Shown piece by piece: positions 1 through 6,746 of a DNA stretch of 6,746 nt. The DNA is taken from NCBI GenBank assembly GCA_030699055.1, contig JAUYKX010000219.1:1-6746 (forward strand), read 5' to 3'. The notes below the pieces were generated by a model that was not told the origin of the DNA, ran no database searches, and worked only from the letters and a program-made list of their open reading frames with translations. Position 1 is the stretch's first letter, and the number at the start of each line of letters is the position of its first letter. The stretch is from Candidatus Nanopelagicales bacterium. GTDB taxonomy: Bacteria > Actinomycetota > Actinomycetes > S36-B12 > UBA10799. The position numbers were made by a program, and so were the translations under genes.

Positions 1-1089
1 CTCCTGTTCGCTCAACGCCTGCTGGTTCCCGTGGTGATCACCGATTTGGACCAGGACCGGATCGACAAGGGCTTGGCCTACGTCGGCGGGGAGATCGACA
101 AGCTCGAGCAACGCGGCCGGATCAACGGTGACCGTGCGCAGCGTTTGCGCGGCCTCGTCACCGGTTCAGTGACCAAGGAGGCATTTGCCGACGCCGATTT
201 CGTCATCGAGGCCGTTTTCGAGGATCTACAGGTGAAGAAAAGGGTCTTCGCCGAAGTCGAGGCCGTGGTCTCGGAAACGTGTGTGCTGGCCACTAACACC
301 TCCTCGCTTTCGGTTTCGGCCATGGCGGCGGATCTCTCTCACCCGGAGCGGGTGGTCGGGTTCCACTTCTTCAACCCGGTCGCGGTCATGCCTCTACTCG
401 AGGTGGTTCGAGCCGACCGGACGGACGACCCGACGTTGGCCACGGCCTTCGCGGTCGGCAAGGCCTTGAAGAAGTCCTGCGTTCTGGTCAAAGACGCGCC
501 AGCATTTGTGGTCAATCGGCTGCTGACGCGATTCATGGGGGAGATCACTCGGTCGGTCGATGAGGGCACCGATATCGCGGTGGCGGACAACGCCCTGTCA
601 CCGCTGGGTCTGCCCATGTCCCCTTTCGTGCTGCTGGCTCTGGTCGGACCGGCCGTTGCCCTCCACGTTTCCGAGACCATGCACCAGGCTTTCCCCGACC
701 GCTTCTACGTTTCGGAAAACCTGCGCCGGTTGGTGCAGGCGGGCAAGACCGGGATCTGGTCCTGGGAAGGCGGGTCGCGGCACGTCGACCCGGAGGTGGA
801 GGCTCTGTTCGTTGAGGGGTCCGGCACGGGGGGCCGGGCGGGGGGCCATCCGCTCACGGACGAGCAGGTCAGGGCCCGGGCTCTGAGCGCCATGGCCGAG
901 GAGATTCGGTTGATGCTCGATGAGGGCGTGGTCGCCGATCCCGAGGACATCGATCTGTGCATGATCATGGGTGCCGGTTGGCCGTTCCACCTGGGCGGGA
1001 TCACACCGTATCTGGACCGCGAGGGCTGGAGTGAAAGGGTGACCGGTGCGCGTTTCCTGACCCCTGGTGTGGCCGGACTGTCTTCGTGA
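1..1089 (+). CDS. fadB: Multifunctional fatty-acid oxidation protein, 3-hydroxyacyl-CoA dehydrogenase part (FadB/FadJ type), 5'-truncated
   Basis: The reading frame is open from the first base, so the gene begins left of the window; the GTG at 31 is internal and not a start. 362 residues are visible. They begin at the second strand of the NAD-binding Rossmann fold (VVITDLD), so the GxGxxG loop lies outside. Seen: ATNTSSLSV, then the dehydrogenase signature HFFNPV at residues 122-127, with catalytic His122 and its partner Glu134 at the family's 12-residue spacing, then FVVNRLL. Two C-terminal 3HCDH helical domains follow; the second carries GVVADPEDIDLCMIMGAGWP and a following GG. Such a tandem pair with a GxGxP-like motif is typical of FadB/FadJ alpha subunits, which carry an enoyl-CoA hydratase domain at the N-terminus; that part is inferred, not seen. 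Role: oxidises L-3-hydroxyacyl-CoA to 3-ketoacyl-CoA with NAD+ in cytoplasmic beta-oxidation, normally with a thiolase partner. FadB versus FadJ cannot be decided from this fragment. Confidence 0.9.
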   Translation, partial: LLFAQRLLVPVVITDLDQDRIDKGLAYVGGEIDKLEQRGRINGDRAQRLRGLVTGSVTKEAFADADFVIEAVFEDLQVKKRVFAEVEAVVSETCVLATNTSSLSVSAMAADLSHPERVVGFHFFNPVAVMPLLEVVRADRTDDPTLATAFAVGKALKKSCVLVKDAPAFVVNRLLTRFMGEITRSVDEGTDIAVADNALSPLGLPMSPFVLLALVGPAVALHVSETMHQAFPDRFYVSENLRRLVQAGKTGIWSWEGGSRHVDPEVEALFVEGSGTGGRAGGHPLTDEQVRARALSAMAEEIRLMLDEGVVADPEDIDLCMIMGAGWPFHLGGITPYLDREGWSERVTGARFLTPGVAGLSS

Positions 1090-1159
1090 CCTCGTTCGCT
1101 ACCGCAGCGGCGGGTCGGCTGTGAGACTTGGCGGGTTCGAATCGGCAATAGTTGATCGA

Positions 1160-2257
1160 ATGAAGTCAAAACAAGCGTGGTTCGCAAAGTTCTTGGCAGT
1201 GGTCTTGCCGATAACGGCCCTGGTGGCTGCCTGCACGACGTCGGGATCCGGGGAACCGAAATCCTCAAGTTCGACGCCAGCCGGAGCGGCGGAGCCAATG
1301 CTGCTCGTACTGGCGGCCCCTTCGGTGGATGACGAATACTACCGGCCGGCATTCCGGGAGATCGTCGACTTCCAGATTCGCTACGCCCAGGCAGTCGAGG
1401 GTCGGGACCGAGCGGTGGTGCTGGTCGACAAACCCACGCGGCGCCACTACGAAGGAAGGCTGCCCGAGAACGCCTTACTGGATGCGAAGATCGCCGATCT
1501 CTGGCTGCGGGACTTCACGACCGTTGGTCCTTTCGATCCAGTGGAGTTCGTCTACACCGACGCCTCCACCGAGACGAGGAGGGAAAGTGTCGCCATTCAG
1601 CGCAGTTTCGATGTCTTTGCCGGCGAGCACGGCATCACCCGTGAGCGGACCAAACTAGTACTCGACGGCGGCAATATCGTGGACAATTACGCTGGCCGAG
1701 TCGTCACAACGACCAGGTTCATGGAGGACAACAGGCTGAATAAGGCCGAGGCCAAGAAGGCGCTCTCGGGCGTCCTCAAGGCGCGCGAAGTGGCCATCAT
1801 CCCTCCGGACGAGGACATCCTCGCCCATTCCGACGGCATGGTCATGTGGATCGACCCGGACACCTTGCTGGTCAATGACTATTCAGCAGTTGATCCGGAA
1901 TTGAGAACCCGCGTGCTCGATGAGCTTCGCCAATCATTCCCCGGCGTGAAAATAATCGAGGTGCCGGTCGAGTTTGACGAATCCACCCCGACACGTTGGA
2001 AAGGCTTTTCGTCGGCGTGCGGGGTGAACCTAAACGCGGTGCTGACCAACAACTACATCTATGTCCCGACGTTCGGCAAGGACAACGACGACCGAGTGCT
2101 CGACGTGATTCGGTCGAACACGGACAGAGTGGTCGTCCCGGTCGATGCTCGGGAGGTGTGCGCGATGGGTGGCAGCGTTCGGTGCCTGACTTGGCAGGTG
2201 ACGGGCGCAAACATGCAACGCATTTTGGTTGCGGCCGCTACTGGCGCTGACGAATGA
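1160..2257 (+). CDS. Predicted surface lipoprotein, agmatine deiminase / peptidyl-arginine deiminase family
   Basis: 365 residues from the ATG at 1160. This start puts a basic n-region (MKSKQAWFAK), a hydrophobic stretch and the lipobox LVAAC directly at the N-terminus, so Cys25 should be lipidated and the protein anchored outside the membrane. A Ser/Gly/Pro-rich linker follows (about 26-46). In-frame GTGs at 1067 and 1121 would bury the signal peptide. No Shine-Dalgarno is visible before 1160; AATAGT at 1147-1152 is -10-like but has no good -35. The rest fits the PF04371 fold: D113-x-W-x-R-D118, LDGGN (168-172), H223-S-D225-G, NNYIYVPTFG (297-306), VDAREV (328-333) and GGSVRC with nucleophile Cys342. 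By family analogy D118, H223, D225 and C342 are the catalytic set hydrolysing a guanidinium group to a ureido group plus ammonia. The substrate is unknown: export and the absence of polyamine genes argue against agmatine catabolism. It lies 70 bases after fadB and could be read from it. A hand count of the first 72 codons gives GC3 near 72%, against about 82% for the first 73 codons of fadB. Confidence 0.85.
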   Translation: MKSKQAWFAKFLAVVLPITALVAACTTSGSGEPKSSSSTPAGAAEPMLLVLAAPSVDDEYYRPAFREIVDFQIRYAQAVEGRDRAVVLVDKPTRRHYEGRLPENALLDAKIADLWLRDFTTVGPFDPVEFVYTDASTETRRESVAIQRSFDVFAGEHGITRERTKLVLDGGNIVDNYAGRVVTTTRFMEDNRLNKAEAKKALSGVLKAREVAIIPPDEDILAHSDGMVMWIDPDTLLVNDYSAVDPELRTRVLDELRQSFPGVKIIEVPVEFDESTPTRWKGFSSACGVNLNAVLTNNYIYVPTFGKDNDDRVLDVIRSNTDRVVVPVDAREVCAMGGSVRCLTWQVTGANMQRILVAAATGADE

Positions 2258-2270
2258 TCCCGATATCCGC

Positions 2271-2289
2271 GGTCTGACGTCAGATCTTT
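2271..2289 (+). terminator. Weak hairpin with short T run after the deiminase gene
   Basis: GGTCTG and CAGATC pair across the loop ACGT (six pairs, one of them G-U), followed by TTTC. The hairpin starts 13 bases after the plus-strand stop and overlaps the last coding bases and stop of the convergent gene. The core TCTGACGTCAGA (2273-2284) is a perfect 12-base palindrome. The stem is short and the T run only three bases, so this is a weak intrinsic terminator at best. On the minus strand it has no T run. Confidence 0.25.
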
Positions 2290-5264
2290 CCCACGTGTCC
2301 GGTGCGGCTCAGGTCCAACTCGCTAGCGGGAGCCGGGCGGCCATACAGATAACCCTGGACGAAGTCACATCCCAGCTGGCGCAACGCCAGCTCCTGGGCT
2401 TCGGTCTCAACGCCCTCGCCAACGACCTCCAAACCGAGTTCGTGCGAGATCCGGATCAGGGCCGACACGATGGCGGCGTCTTTCGGGTCGTGACCCAAGC
2501 CTTCGACGAACGAGCGGTCGATCTTCAGCACATCCGCCGGCAGATACTTGAGCGTGGTCAGACTCGAATAGCCGGTTCCGAAATCGTCAATCCCAACCTG
2601 AACCCCATACGACCGCAACCGCCGTAAGGTCAACAGAGTCGGTCCGGTGGCATCGACAATCGCCCCTTCGGTGACCTCGACGGTGAGACATCCCGGCGGC
2701 AGACCGCGATCAATCAAACGTTCGAACACTGATGGGGCAAAAGCCACGTTCGATAACTGCCGGGGCGATACATTAACGCTCAGGTTGATGTCGAGACCCG
2801 CAGCCCGCCAGCTCTTGAGTTCGTCCAGGGCCAGGTCAATCACCCGCTCACCCAGCGGCACCACCAGTCCGCTCTGCTCGGCCACGCCGATGAACTCATC
2901 GGGACTCACTATCTGACCGTCATCGTTGATGATCCTGGCCAGGGCCTCAATCCCGACCACTCCGGATCGGGTCAAGTCGATAATCGGCTGATAATGCACT
3001 CGGACGCGATCCTCGGAAATCGCGCGACGCAGCACCTCTGTCGTCTCGACGTGGGCAACGGCGCGAGCTTCGAGCTCCTCTGCGTAGAACTCCACCCGAT
3101 TTCGGCCGGCGTCCTTGGCCCGGTACATCGCCAGATCGGCTCGGCGAAGCAGGTCCTCAGCTTTCGTCTGCGGATCCATGGTGGACGCGATACCGATGCT
3201 CACGGTGACGCCGTACTCGCGACCGTCGATGCCGAATGGTGCCCGCATGGCCGCGCGAATCCTTTCACCGACGACGCTCGCGCCGCCCGGAGACGAAAGC
3301 CCTTCGCAGATGAGAACGAACTCATCTCCACCCAGCCGGGCCACCGTGTCCTCAGGCGCGGTGACGGCCCGTAACCGATCCGCAACAATGATCAACATCT
3401 GGTCACCCGCCCTGTGTCCCAGCGTGTCGTTCAAGTGCTTGAAGCCGTCCAGATCACAGAACAGAACCCCCACGTACGTGGGATCTCGCCAAAGCCTCCC
3501 CAGCGCACCCTCCAATCTGTCCAGAAGCGCGTATCTGTTCAGCAGTCCGGTCAACGCGTCGTGGCGAGCCTGATGAGTGAGTGTGTGCTCGGCGATGCGC
3601 CGAGCGGTCACGTCCTCCAACGTCAGCAACGCGAAAGCCTCACCGAGGTCCGGCTCCACGACACTGCCGCTGGCCGTCACCCACGTGTCCTCGCCGCGGG
3701 GCACAACCAACCGCAATTCCCGCCGTCGAACCGCCCGACCGTCACGATCCGTTGAGATCATCGCCACACCACGCTCGTCCGGGTGCAGAAACCGTTCCAA
3801 CCGGCTACCCATGAGGTCCTTCACGGGCGTGTCCAGCAACTCCGCCAGCGACCGATTCGCGTCGAGAACCTCGGCGGCCCGGCCCTTTCGCCAAGCCAGG
3901 CGGGCCATGGGTATCGGCGACTGGTCGAAGGTCAGCCGCATCATCTGATCTCGGCGCCGATGTTCCGTGATGTCGAGGCCGATCGAACCAACGGAACGAT
4001 AGTGGCCTTGCGCATCGGCCAGCGGGAACTTCGTGACGAGCAGAATCCGATCGGCAAGTCCTCCTGGTGCGGACCGATCCGGCCAACGGGTCATGAATAC
4101 CCGGGGGCACGCCGACCCGAGTACCGCCCGGTCCTCCGCTTCGGATCGCCGCGCGTCGACCGGCCCAAGCAACTCCTCATCCGAACGACCGATGACCTCT
4201 TCGACTGACAGATCCAGGGACTCGGCGAATCGGGGGTTAGCCAATATGTACACGCCGGGCCCGGCGTCCGGCGAGTATCGCCGCACCGCAATCCGGGCGT
4301 CCGAATTGGCCAGCAGCGACTCGACCATCCCGCTGGTAGCCCGCAAGCGACTCTCGGCCGCGCTCCTGCGTTCCTCGTTGATCGCCACGGCGTACAGAGC
4401 GATGCTGACCACCACCGCCGACATCTGGGCCAACAGGACCGAGGCCTCCACCGGATCGGCAATGGAAAACGGACCCAGGCCGGCGGCGGTGGCAATTTCC
4501 GCCCCGATTTCGAGAAGCACGATAGTGCCCGCCACGACTGCCAAACCGAATCGCCAGGCGATCCACAAGAGCACCGGAATCAACAGGTACTGCGAGGACC
4601 AGGCAAAAGCGATCAGTTCCCAGCGAGCGAGGAAGACGACCGCGAACACCCCGAGGCCGACACAGATGACCACCACAACCTCGAATGCGCCACGTTTGCC
4701 GGCCGGATACCGCGGCCGTCGCGCGAGAAGCCCGGGTCCAACCATGATCACACCGAATGCCGTTGACCACCACATGCCCAACCAGGTGTCGTCGGGCAGG
4801 CGCCAGGCATCCAATCCCGACGCGATCAAGGTTGCCGTGACATACCAACCGAATGTGATCGACACAGCGATAGCCACGTAAGCCACGAGGTAGCCGACGC
4901 TTACCATCCGGCGCGCGCCAGTCCAGCGCAAGACGACCGCGACGGTCACTATCGCTGCCGACTCGGCAACGACAAACACGATTTCGGCCCCGGATCCGCC
5001 AGATACGACTGAGGCCAGCGGCAAACCGACCAGCTGCACAACACCCATGGCGACGGCAGCCCGCTGTGGAGCCCGGACCAACATGCCGACGCCGACACCG
5101 GCGGCCAGACTGAGCGCTGGTACTCCGGGGGACCCGGGAAGCCAATCCCCGACCATGTGAGCTGCGGACACCGCGCCGACAAACGCCACGATCCACCACA
5201 TGTCCCTCCGGGACCTGGGCAAGATGGCTCGACGAATGCGTGTAGGCCCGTCTTTCATGATCAC
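2280..5264 (-). CDS. Membrane-bound MASE1-PAS-PAS-GGDEF-EAL cyclic-di-GMP enzyme
   Basis: 994 residues from a GTG at 5264; the ATG at 5258 (two codons later) is equally plausible, and neither has a Shine-Dalgarno. Domains: residues 22-295, about eight to ten hydrophobic segments with MASE1-like features (MWWSTAFGVIMVGPGLL at 164-180; LLIPVLLWIAWRFG at 227-240); a linker helix (296-320); PAS 1 about 312-435, ending in DITEHRR; PAS 2 about 443-555; GGDEF about 565-730; EAL about 742-985. The diguanylate cyclase site is intact (CDLDGF 603-608, GGDEF 645-649, VSIGIA 688-693). The inhibitory RxxD site is not: the expected place holds A636-P-E-D639. The EAL site is also complete: EAL 773-775, NVS 831-833, EVTE 863-866, DDFGTGYSS 893-901, LKID 913-916, EGVE 950-953, QGYLYGRP 970-977. 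So it could both make c-di-GMP from GTP and hydrolyse it to pGpG, with PAS or MASE1 input setting the balance; which activity dominates cannot be read from sequence. It is probably transcribed alone, since a terminator-like hairpin separates it from upstream dxs. It converges with the lipoprotein gene. Confidence 0.95.
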   Translation of the reverse strand: MIMKDGPTRIRRAILPRSRRDMWWIVAFVGAVSAAHMVGDWLPGSPGVPALSLAAGVGVGMLVRAPQRAAVAMGVVQLVGLPLASVVSGGSGAEIVFVVAESAAIVTVAVVLRWTGARRMVSVGYLVAYVAIAVSITFGWYVTATLIASGLDAWRLPDDTWLGMWWSTAFGVIMVGPGLLARRPRYPAGKRGAFEVVVVICVGLGVFAVVFLARWELIAFAWSSQYLLIPVLLWIAWRFGLAVVAGTIVLLEIGAEIATAAGLGPFSIADPVEASVLLAQMSAVVVSIALYAVAINEERRSAAESRLRATSGMVESLLANSDARIAVRRYSPDAGPGVYILANPRFAESLDLSVEEVIGRSDEELLGPVDARRSEAEDRAVLGSACPRVFMTRWPDRSAPGGLADRILLVTKFPLADAQGHYRSVGSIGLDITEHRRRDQMMRLTFDQSPIPMARLAWRKGRAAEVLDANRSLAELLDTPVKDLMGSRLERFLHPDERGVAMISTDRDGRAVRRRELRLVVPRGEDTWVTASGSVVEPDLGEAFALLTLEDVTARRIAEHTLTHQARHDALTGLLNRYALLDRLEGALGRLWRDPTYVGVLFCDLDGFKHLNDTLGHRAGDQMLIIVADRLRAVTAPEDTVARLGGDEFVLICEGLSSPGGASVVGERIRAAMRAPFGIDGREYGVTVSIGIASTMDPQTKAEDLLRRADLAMYRAKDAGRNRVEFYAEELEARAVAHVETTEVLRRAISEDRVRVHYQPIIDLTRSGVVGIEALARIINDDGQIVSPDEFIGVAEQSGLVVPLGERVIDLALDELKSWRAAGLDINLSVNVSPRQLSNVAFAPSVFERLIDRGLPPGCLTVEVTEGAIVDATGPTLLTLRRLRSYGVQVGIDDFGTGYSSLTTLKYLPADVLKIDRSFVEGLGHDPKDAAIVSALIRISHELGLEVVGEGVETEAQELALRQLGCDFVQGYLYGRPAPASELDLSRTGHVGKI

Positions 5265-5275
5265 GTTGTTGATGC

Positions 5276-5301
5276 AACCCGGTGGGAGAGGTTCGTGTTC
5301 C
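5276..5301 (-). promoter_or_regulatory. Candidate ECF/SigR-like promoter of the c-di-GMP gene
   Basis: On the minus strand GGAAC (5301-5297) is followed after exactly 18 bases by GTT (5278-5276). Actinobacterial SigR/SigH/SigE-type ECF sigma factors recognise GGAA(T/C)-N(about 16-18)-GTT. A transcript from here would start near 5270-5264, at or within a few bases of the GTG at 5264. That would explain why no ribosome binding site is visible. Eight matching bases at one spacing is suggestive, not conclusive. Confidence 0.3.
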
Positions 5302-5361
5302 GACTTCGGTGAAGCCGCTCGATGAGCTTACTCGCCCCAACCGACTCCGGTCTTGATGATG

Positions 5362-5399
5362 AAAAAGAAGCTCAGCCGTCGCCAACGAAGGCTGCGAGC
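5362..5399 (-). terminator. Intrinsic-terminator-like hairpin downstream of dxs
   Basis: Starting two bases after the dxs stop on the minus strand, GCT (5399-5397) and CAGCC (5394-5390) pair with GGCTG (5377-5373) and AGC (5372-5370), with a CG bulge. An inner TCG-TTGG-CGA hairpin lies beyond a T/C mismatch. TTCTTTTT follows at 5369-5362. A GC-containing stem plus T run directly after a stop codon is the pattern of Rho-independent termination. The bulge and mismatch weaken it. On the plus strand no T run follows, so it should act on dxs transcripts only. Confidence 0.55.
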
Positions 5400-5400
5400 C

Positions 5401-6746
5401 TCACCGCGATTCCAACCGATTGCGCACTTCACCGGCGATGCCCTCCGGGTCGAGCCCGGCCTCGGCCAGCAAGTCAGCTCGGCACCCTTGTTCGATGAAC
5501 TCGCAGGGCAAACCGAGCTCAACGCAGACAGTCGACGACCCGGATCGGCGCAACTCGTGAGACAGAAGCGAACCCGCGCCATCGGCCCGAATGCCGTCCT
5601 CCACGGTCACCACCAACTCATGATCGCGGGCCAGGGCGATCAGCTCCGGTGAGATTGGCTGCACCCAACGCGGATCGACGACGGCCACCCCGATGCCCTG
5701 ACCGGACAGGATTCGGGCGGCCTCGACGCAGCTCGCGGCGGTGGCCCCGACGGCGACCAGCAACACCTCGGCGGCGTTGTTCCCGGCGATCACGTCGAGT
5801 CGACCGATTCGAGAACAGGTTTCGATGTCCTCCGGTAACCCTCCCTTGGGAAAGCGCACCAGAGTCGGGGCATCTTCACAGTCGATGGCCTCGGCCAGCA
5901 GCTCCCGCAGTCGAGTGCCGTCCCGCGGCGCAGCCACCCGGAGGCCGGGAACGATCCCGCTGAGAGCCAGGTCCCACACCCCGTGGTGACTGGCTCCGTC
6001 CTCACCCGTCACCCCGGCCCGATCGAGAACGAAAGTCACCGGCGCCCGATGAAGAGCCGCATCGAGCAGCAACTGGTCGAAAGCGCGGTTGAGAAATGTC
6101 GCGTACAGGGCGACCACCGGATGCAGGCCCGCAAAAGCCATTCCGCACGCCGAGGTCACCGCATGCTGTTCGGCAATGCCCACGTCGAAGACGCGGTCGG
6201 GAAAACGCCGGGCGAACGGGCCCAGTCCCACCGGCTCGCGCATAGCCGCGGTAATTCCCACCAGTCGCGGGTTTTCCGCGGCCAGTCGTTCGATCTCTTC
6301 GGCGAATACCGAGGTCCAGGTCGCACAAGAGGCACCGACGGACTTTCCGGTGGCCGGGTCGATCGCACTGATTCCGTGAAAACGATCACCGTCATCGGCT
6401 TCCGCCGGCGGGTAACCGTGCCCCTTCTCGGTCAACGCGTGAACGATGACCGGGCCCGGATAGCGACGAGCCAACCGCAACGCGTGACGAACTGCGGCGA
6501 TGTCGTGGCCGTCAACCGGACCGAGATACTTGAGTCCCAGGTCCTCGAACAACCCCTGCGGGGCGAGAACGTCCTTGATTCCCTTCTTGAATCCGTGGAA
6601 AGCTCCGTAGGCGATGGAACCGACCACCGGAGTTCGGGGAAGCATCCGCTTGCCCCAGTCGAGCATGCGGTCGTAACCGGGGGTGGTCCGCAGTGAAGCG
6701 AGGTGGTCAGCCAGACCACCGATCGTGGGGGCATAGGATCTCGCGT
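5401..6746 (-). CDS. dxs: 1-deoxy-D-xylulose-5-phosphate synthase (DXS), 5'-truncated by the right edge
   Basis: The frame stays open through the right edge, so the ATG at 6666 is internal: the codons upstream of it read YAPTIGGLADHL and RTTPGYDR, a typical actinobacterial DXS segment. About 447 of the usual 620-650 residues are present; the N-terminal thiamine-diphosphate site (GDG motif) lies outside. Seen in order: LDWGKR, APQGLFEDLGLKYLGPVDGHD, TEKGHGYPPAE, the transketolase-like pyrimidine domain with GIAEQHA (the cofactor-activating Glu is encoded at 6169-6171), YATFLNRAFDQ, DRAGVTGEDGASHHG and RFPKG, then the C-terminal transketolase domain to the stop at 5401-5403. DXS condenses pyruvate and glyceraldehyde 3-phosphate to DXP with loss of CO2, the first step of the MEP isoprenoid pathway, in the cytoplasm. 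No frameshift or missing catalytic residue is visible. Nothing is co-directional immediately downstream except the c-di-GMP gene, 136 bases away behind a probable terminator. Confidence 0.97.
   Translation of the reverse strand, partial: ARSYAPTIGGLADHLASLRTTPGYDRMLDWGKRMLPRTPVVGSIAYGAFHGFKKGIKDVLAPQGLFEDLGLKYLGPVDGHDIAAVRHALRLARRYPGPVIVHALTEKGHGYPPAEADDGDRFHGISAIDPATGKSVGASCATWTSVFAEEIERLAAENPRLVGITAAMREPVGLGPFARRFPDRVFDVGIAEQHAVTSACGMAFAGLHPVVALYATFLNRAFDQLLLDAALHRAPVTFVLDRAGVTGEDGASHHGVWDLALSGIVPGLRVAAPRDGTRLRELLAEAIDCEDAPTLVRFPKGGLPEDIETCSRIGRLDVIAGNNAAEVLLVAVGATAASCVEAARILSGQGIGVAVVDPRWVQPISPELIALARDHELVVTVEDGIRADGAGSLLSHELRRSGSSTVCVELGLPCEFIEQGCRADLLAEAGLDPEGIAGEVRNRLESR

Noticed and set aside
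1097..1109. CGCT-ACCGC-AGCG hairpin after fadB as a terminator.
   Set aside because: The stem has four pairs and no T run follows.
1133..1142. GGGTTCGAAT resembles a tRNA T-loop and could mark a tRNA gene end or attachment-site remnant.
   Set aside because: The following bases cannot form a T-stem, and there is no acceptor stem, anticodon arm or CCA end nearby. A match of about ten bases is not enough.
1128..1152. TTGGCG followed by AATAGT as a housekeeping promoter for the lipoprotein gene.
   Set aside because: The spacer is only 13 bases and the -35 match is partial. AATAGT alone is compatible with a leaderless start at 1160 but is too weak to annotate.
4033..4881. 282-codon plus-strand open frame opposite the MASE1 region.
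   Set aside because: It is antisense to a well-supported coding region, is Arg/Ser/Thr-rich as expected for a GC-rich shadow frame, and shows no recognisable domain.
5304..5314. CTTC-GGT-GAAG inverted repeat upstream of the c-di-GMP gene as an operator.
   Set aside because: Four-base arms around a three-base centre are expected by chance at this length; there is no second copy.
4237..5385. 382-codon minus-strand open frame overlapping the MASE1 gene in another frame.
   Set aside because: It is a shadow of the c-di-GMP enzyme: Arg/Gly-rich, with no hydrophobic pattern or motif, while the competing frame has a complete domain series.
5983..6696. 237-codon plus-strand open frame opposite dxs.
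   Set aside because: It is antisense to unmistakable DXS motifs and has no recognisable domain of its own.

Overview
The window reads as chromosomal DNA of a high-GC actinobacterium. All four genes favour G or C at the third codon position. The DXS and the beta-oxidation protein have actinobacterial-style motifs, for example an AGVTGEDGASHHG block in DXS. One gene encodes a classical lipoprotein, and two genes lack a recognisable Shine-Dalgarno site, as is common in this phylum. I cannot name a genus. No tRNA, rRNA, CRISPR array, transposase, phage gene or long repeat is visible.

Layout, left to right. (1) Positions 1-1089, plus strand: the C-terminal part of a FadB/FadJ-type multifunctional beta-oxidation protein, cut by the left edge. 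(2) Positions 1160-2257, plus strand: a complete gene for a predicted surface lipoprotein of the agmatine/peptidyl-arginine deiminase family, with the expected Asp, His-x-Asp and Cys catalytic residues. (3) Positions 2280-5264, minus strand: a large membrane-bound cyclic-di-GMP enzyme (MASE1-PAS-PAS-GGDEF-EAL), convergent with gene 2 and only 22 bases from it. (4) Positions 5401-6746, minus strand: the C-terminal two thirds of dxs (1-deoxy-D-xylulose-5-phosphate synthase, MEP isoprenoid pathway), cut by the right edge.

Regulatory sequence is sparse. A hairpin followed by a T-rich run directly after the dxs stop looks like an intrinsic terminator and would separate dxs from the c-di-GMP gene. 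In the remaining upstream gap of that gene, GGAAC-N18-GTT matches an ECF/SigR-like promoter pattern placed so close to the start codon that the mRNA would be nearly leaderless. A short hairpin lies in the gap between the two convergent genes.

The genes do not form one pathway. fadB and dxs are housekeeping metabolism; the two genes between them look accessory. The item most worth follow-up is the lipidated deiminase: it has an export signal, a changed substrate-side motif and no polyamine genes next to it, so cytoplasmic agmatine catabolism is an unlikely role. I found no convincing multi-gene novel system here.
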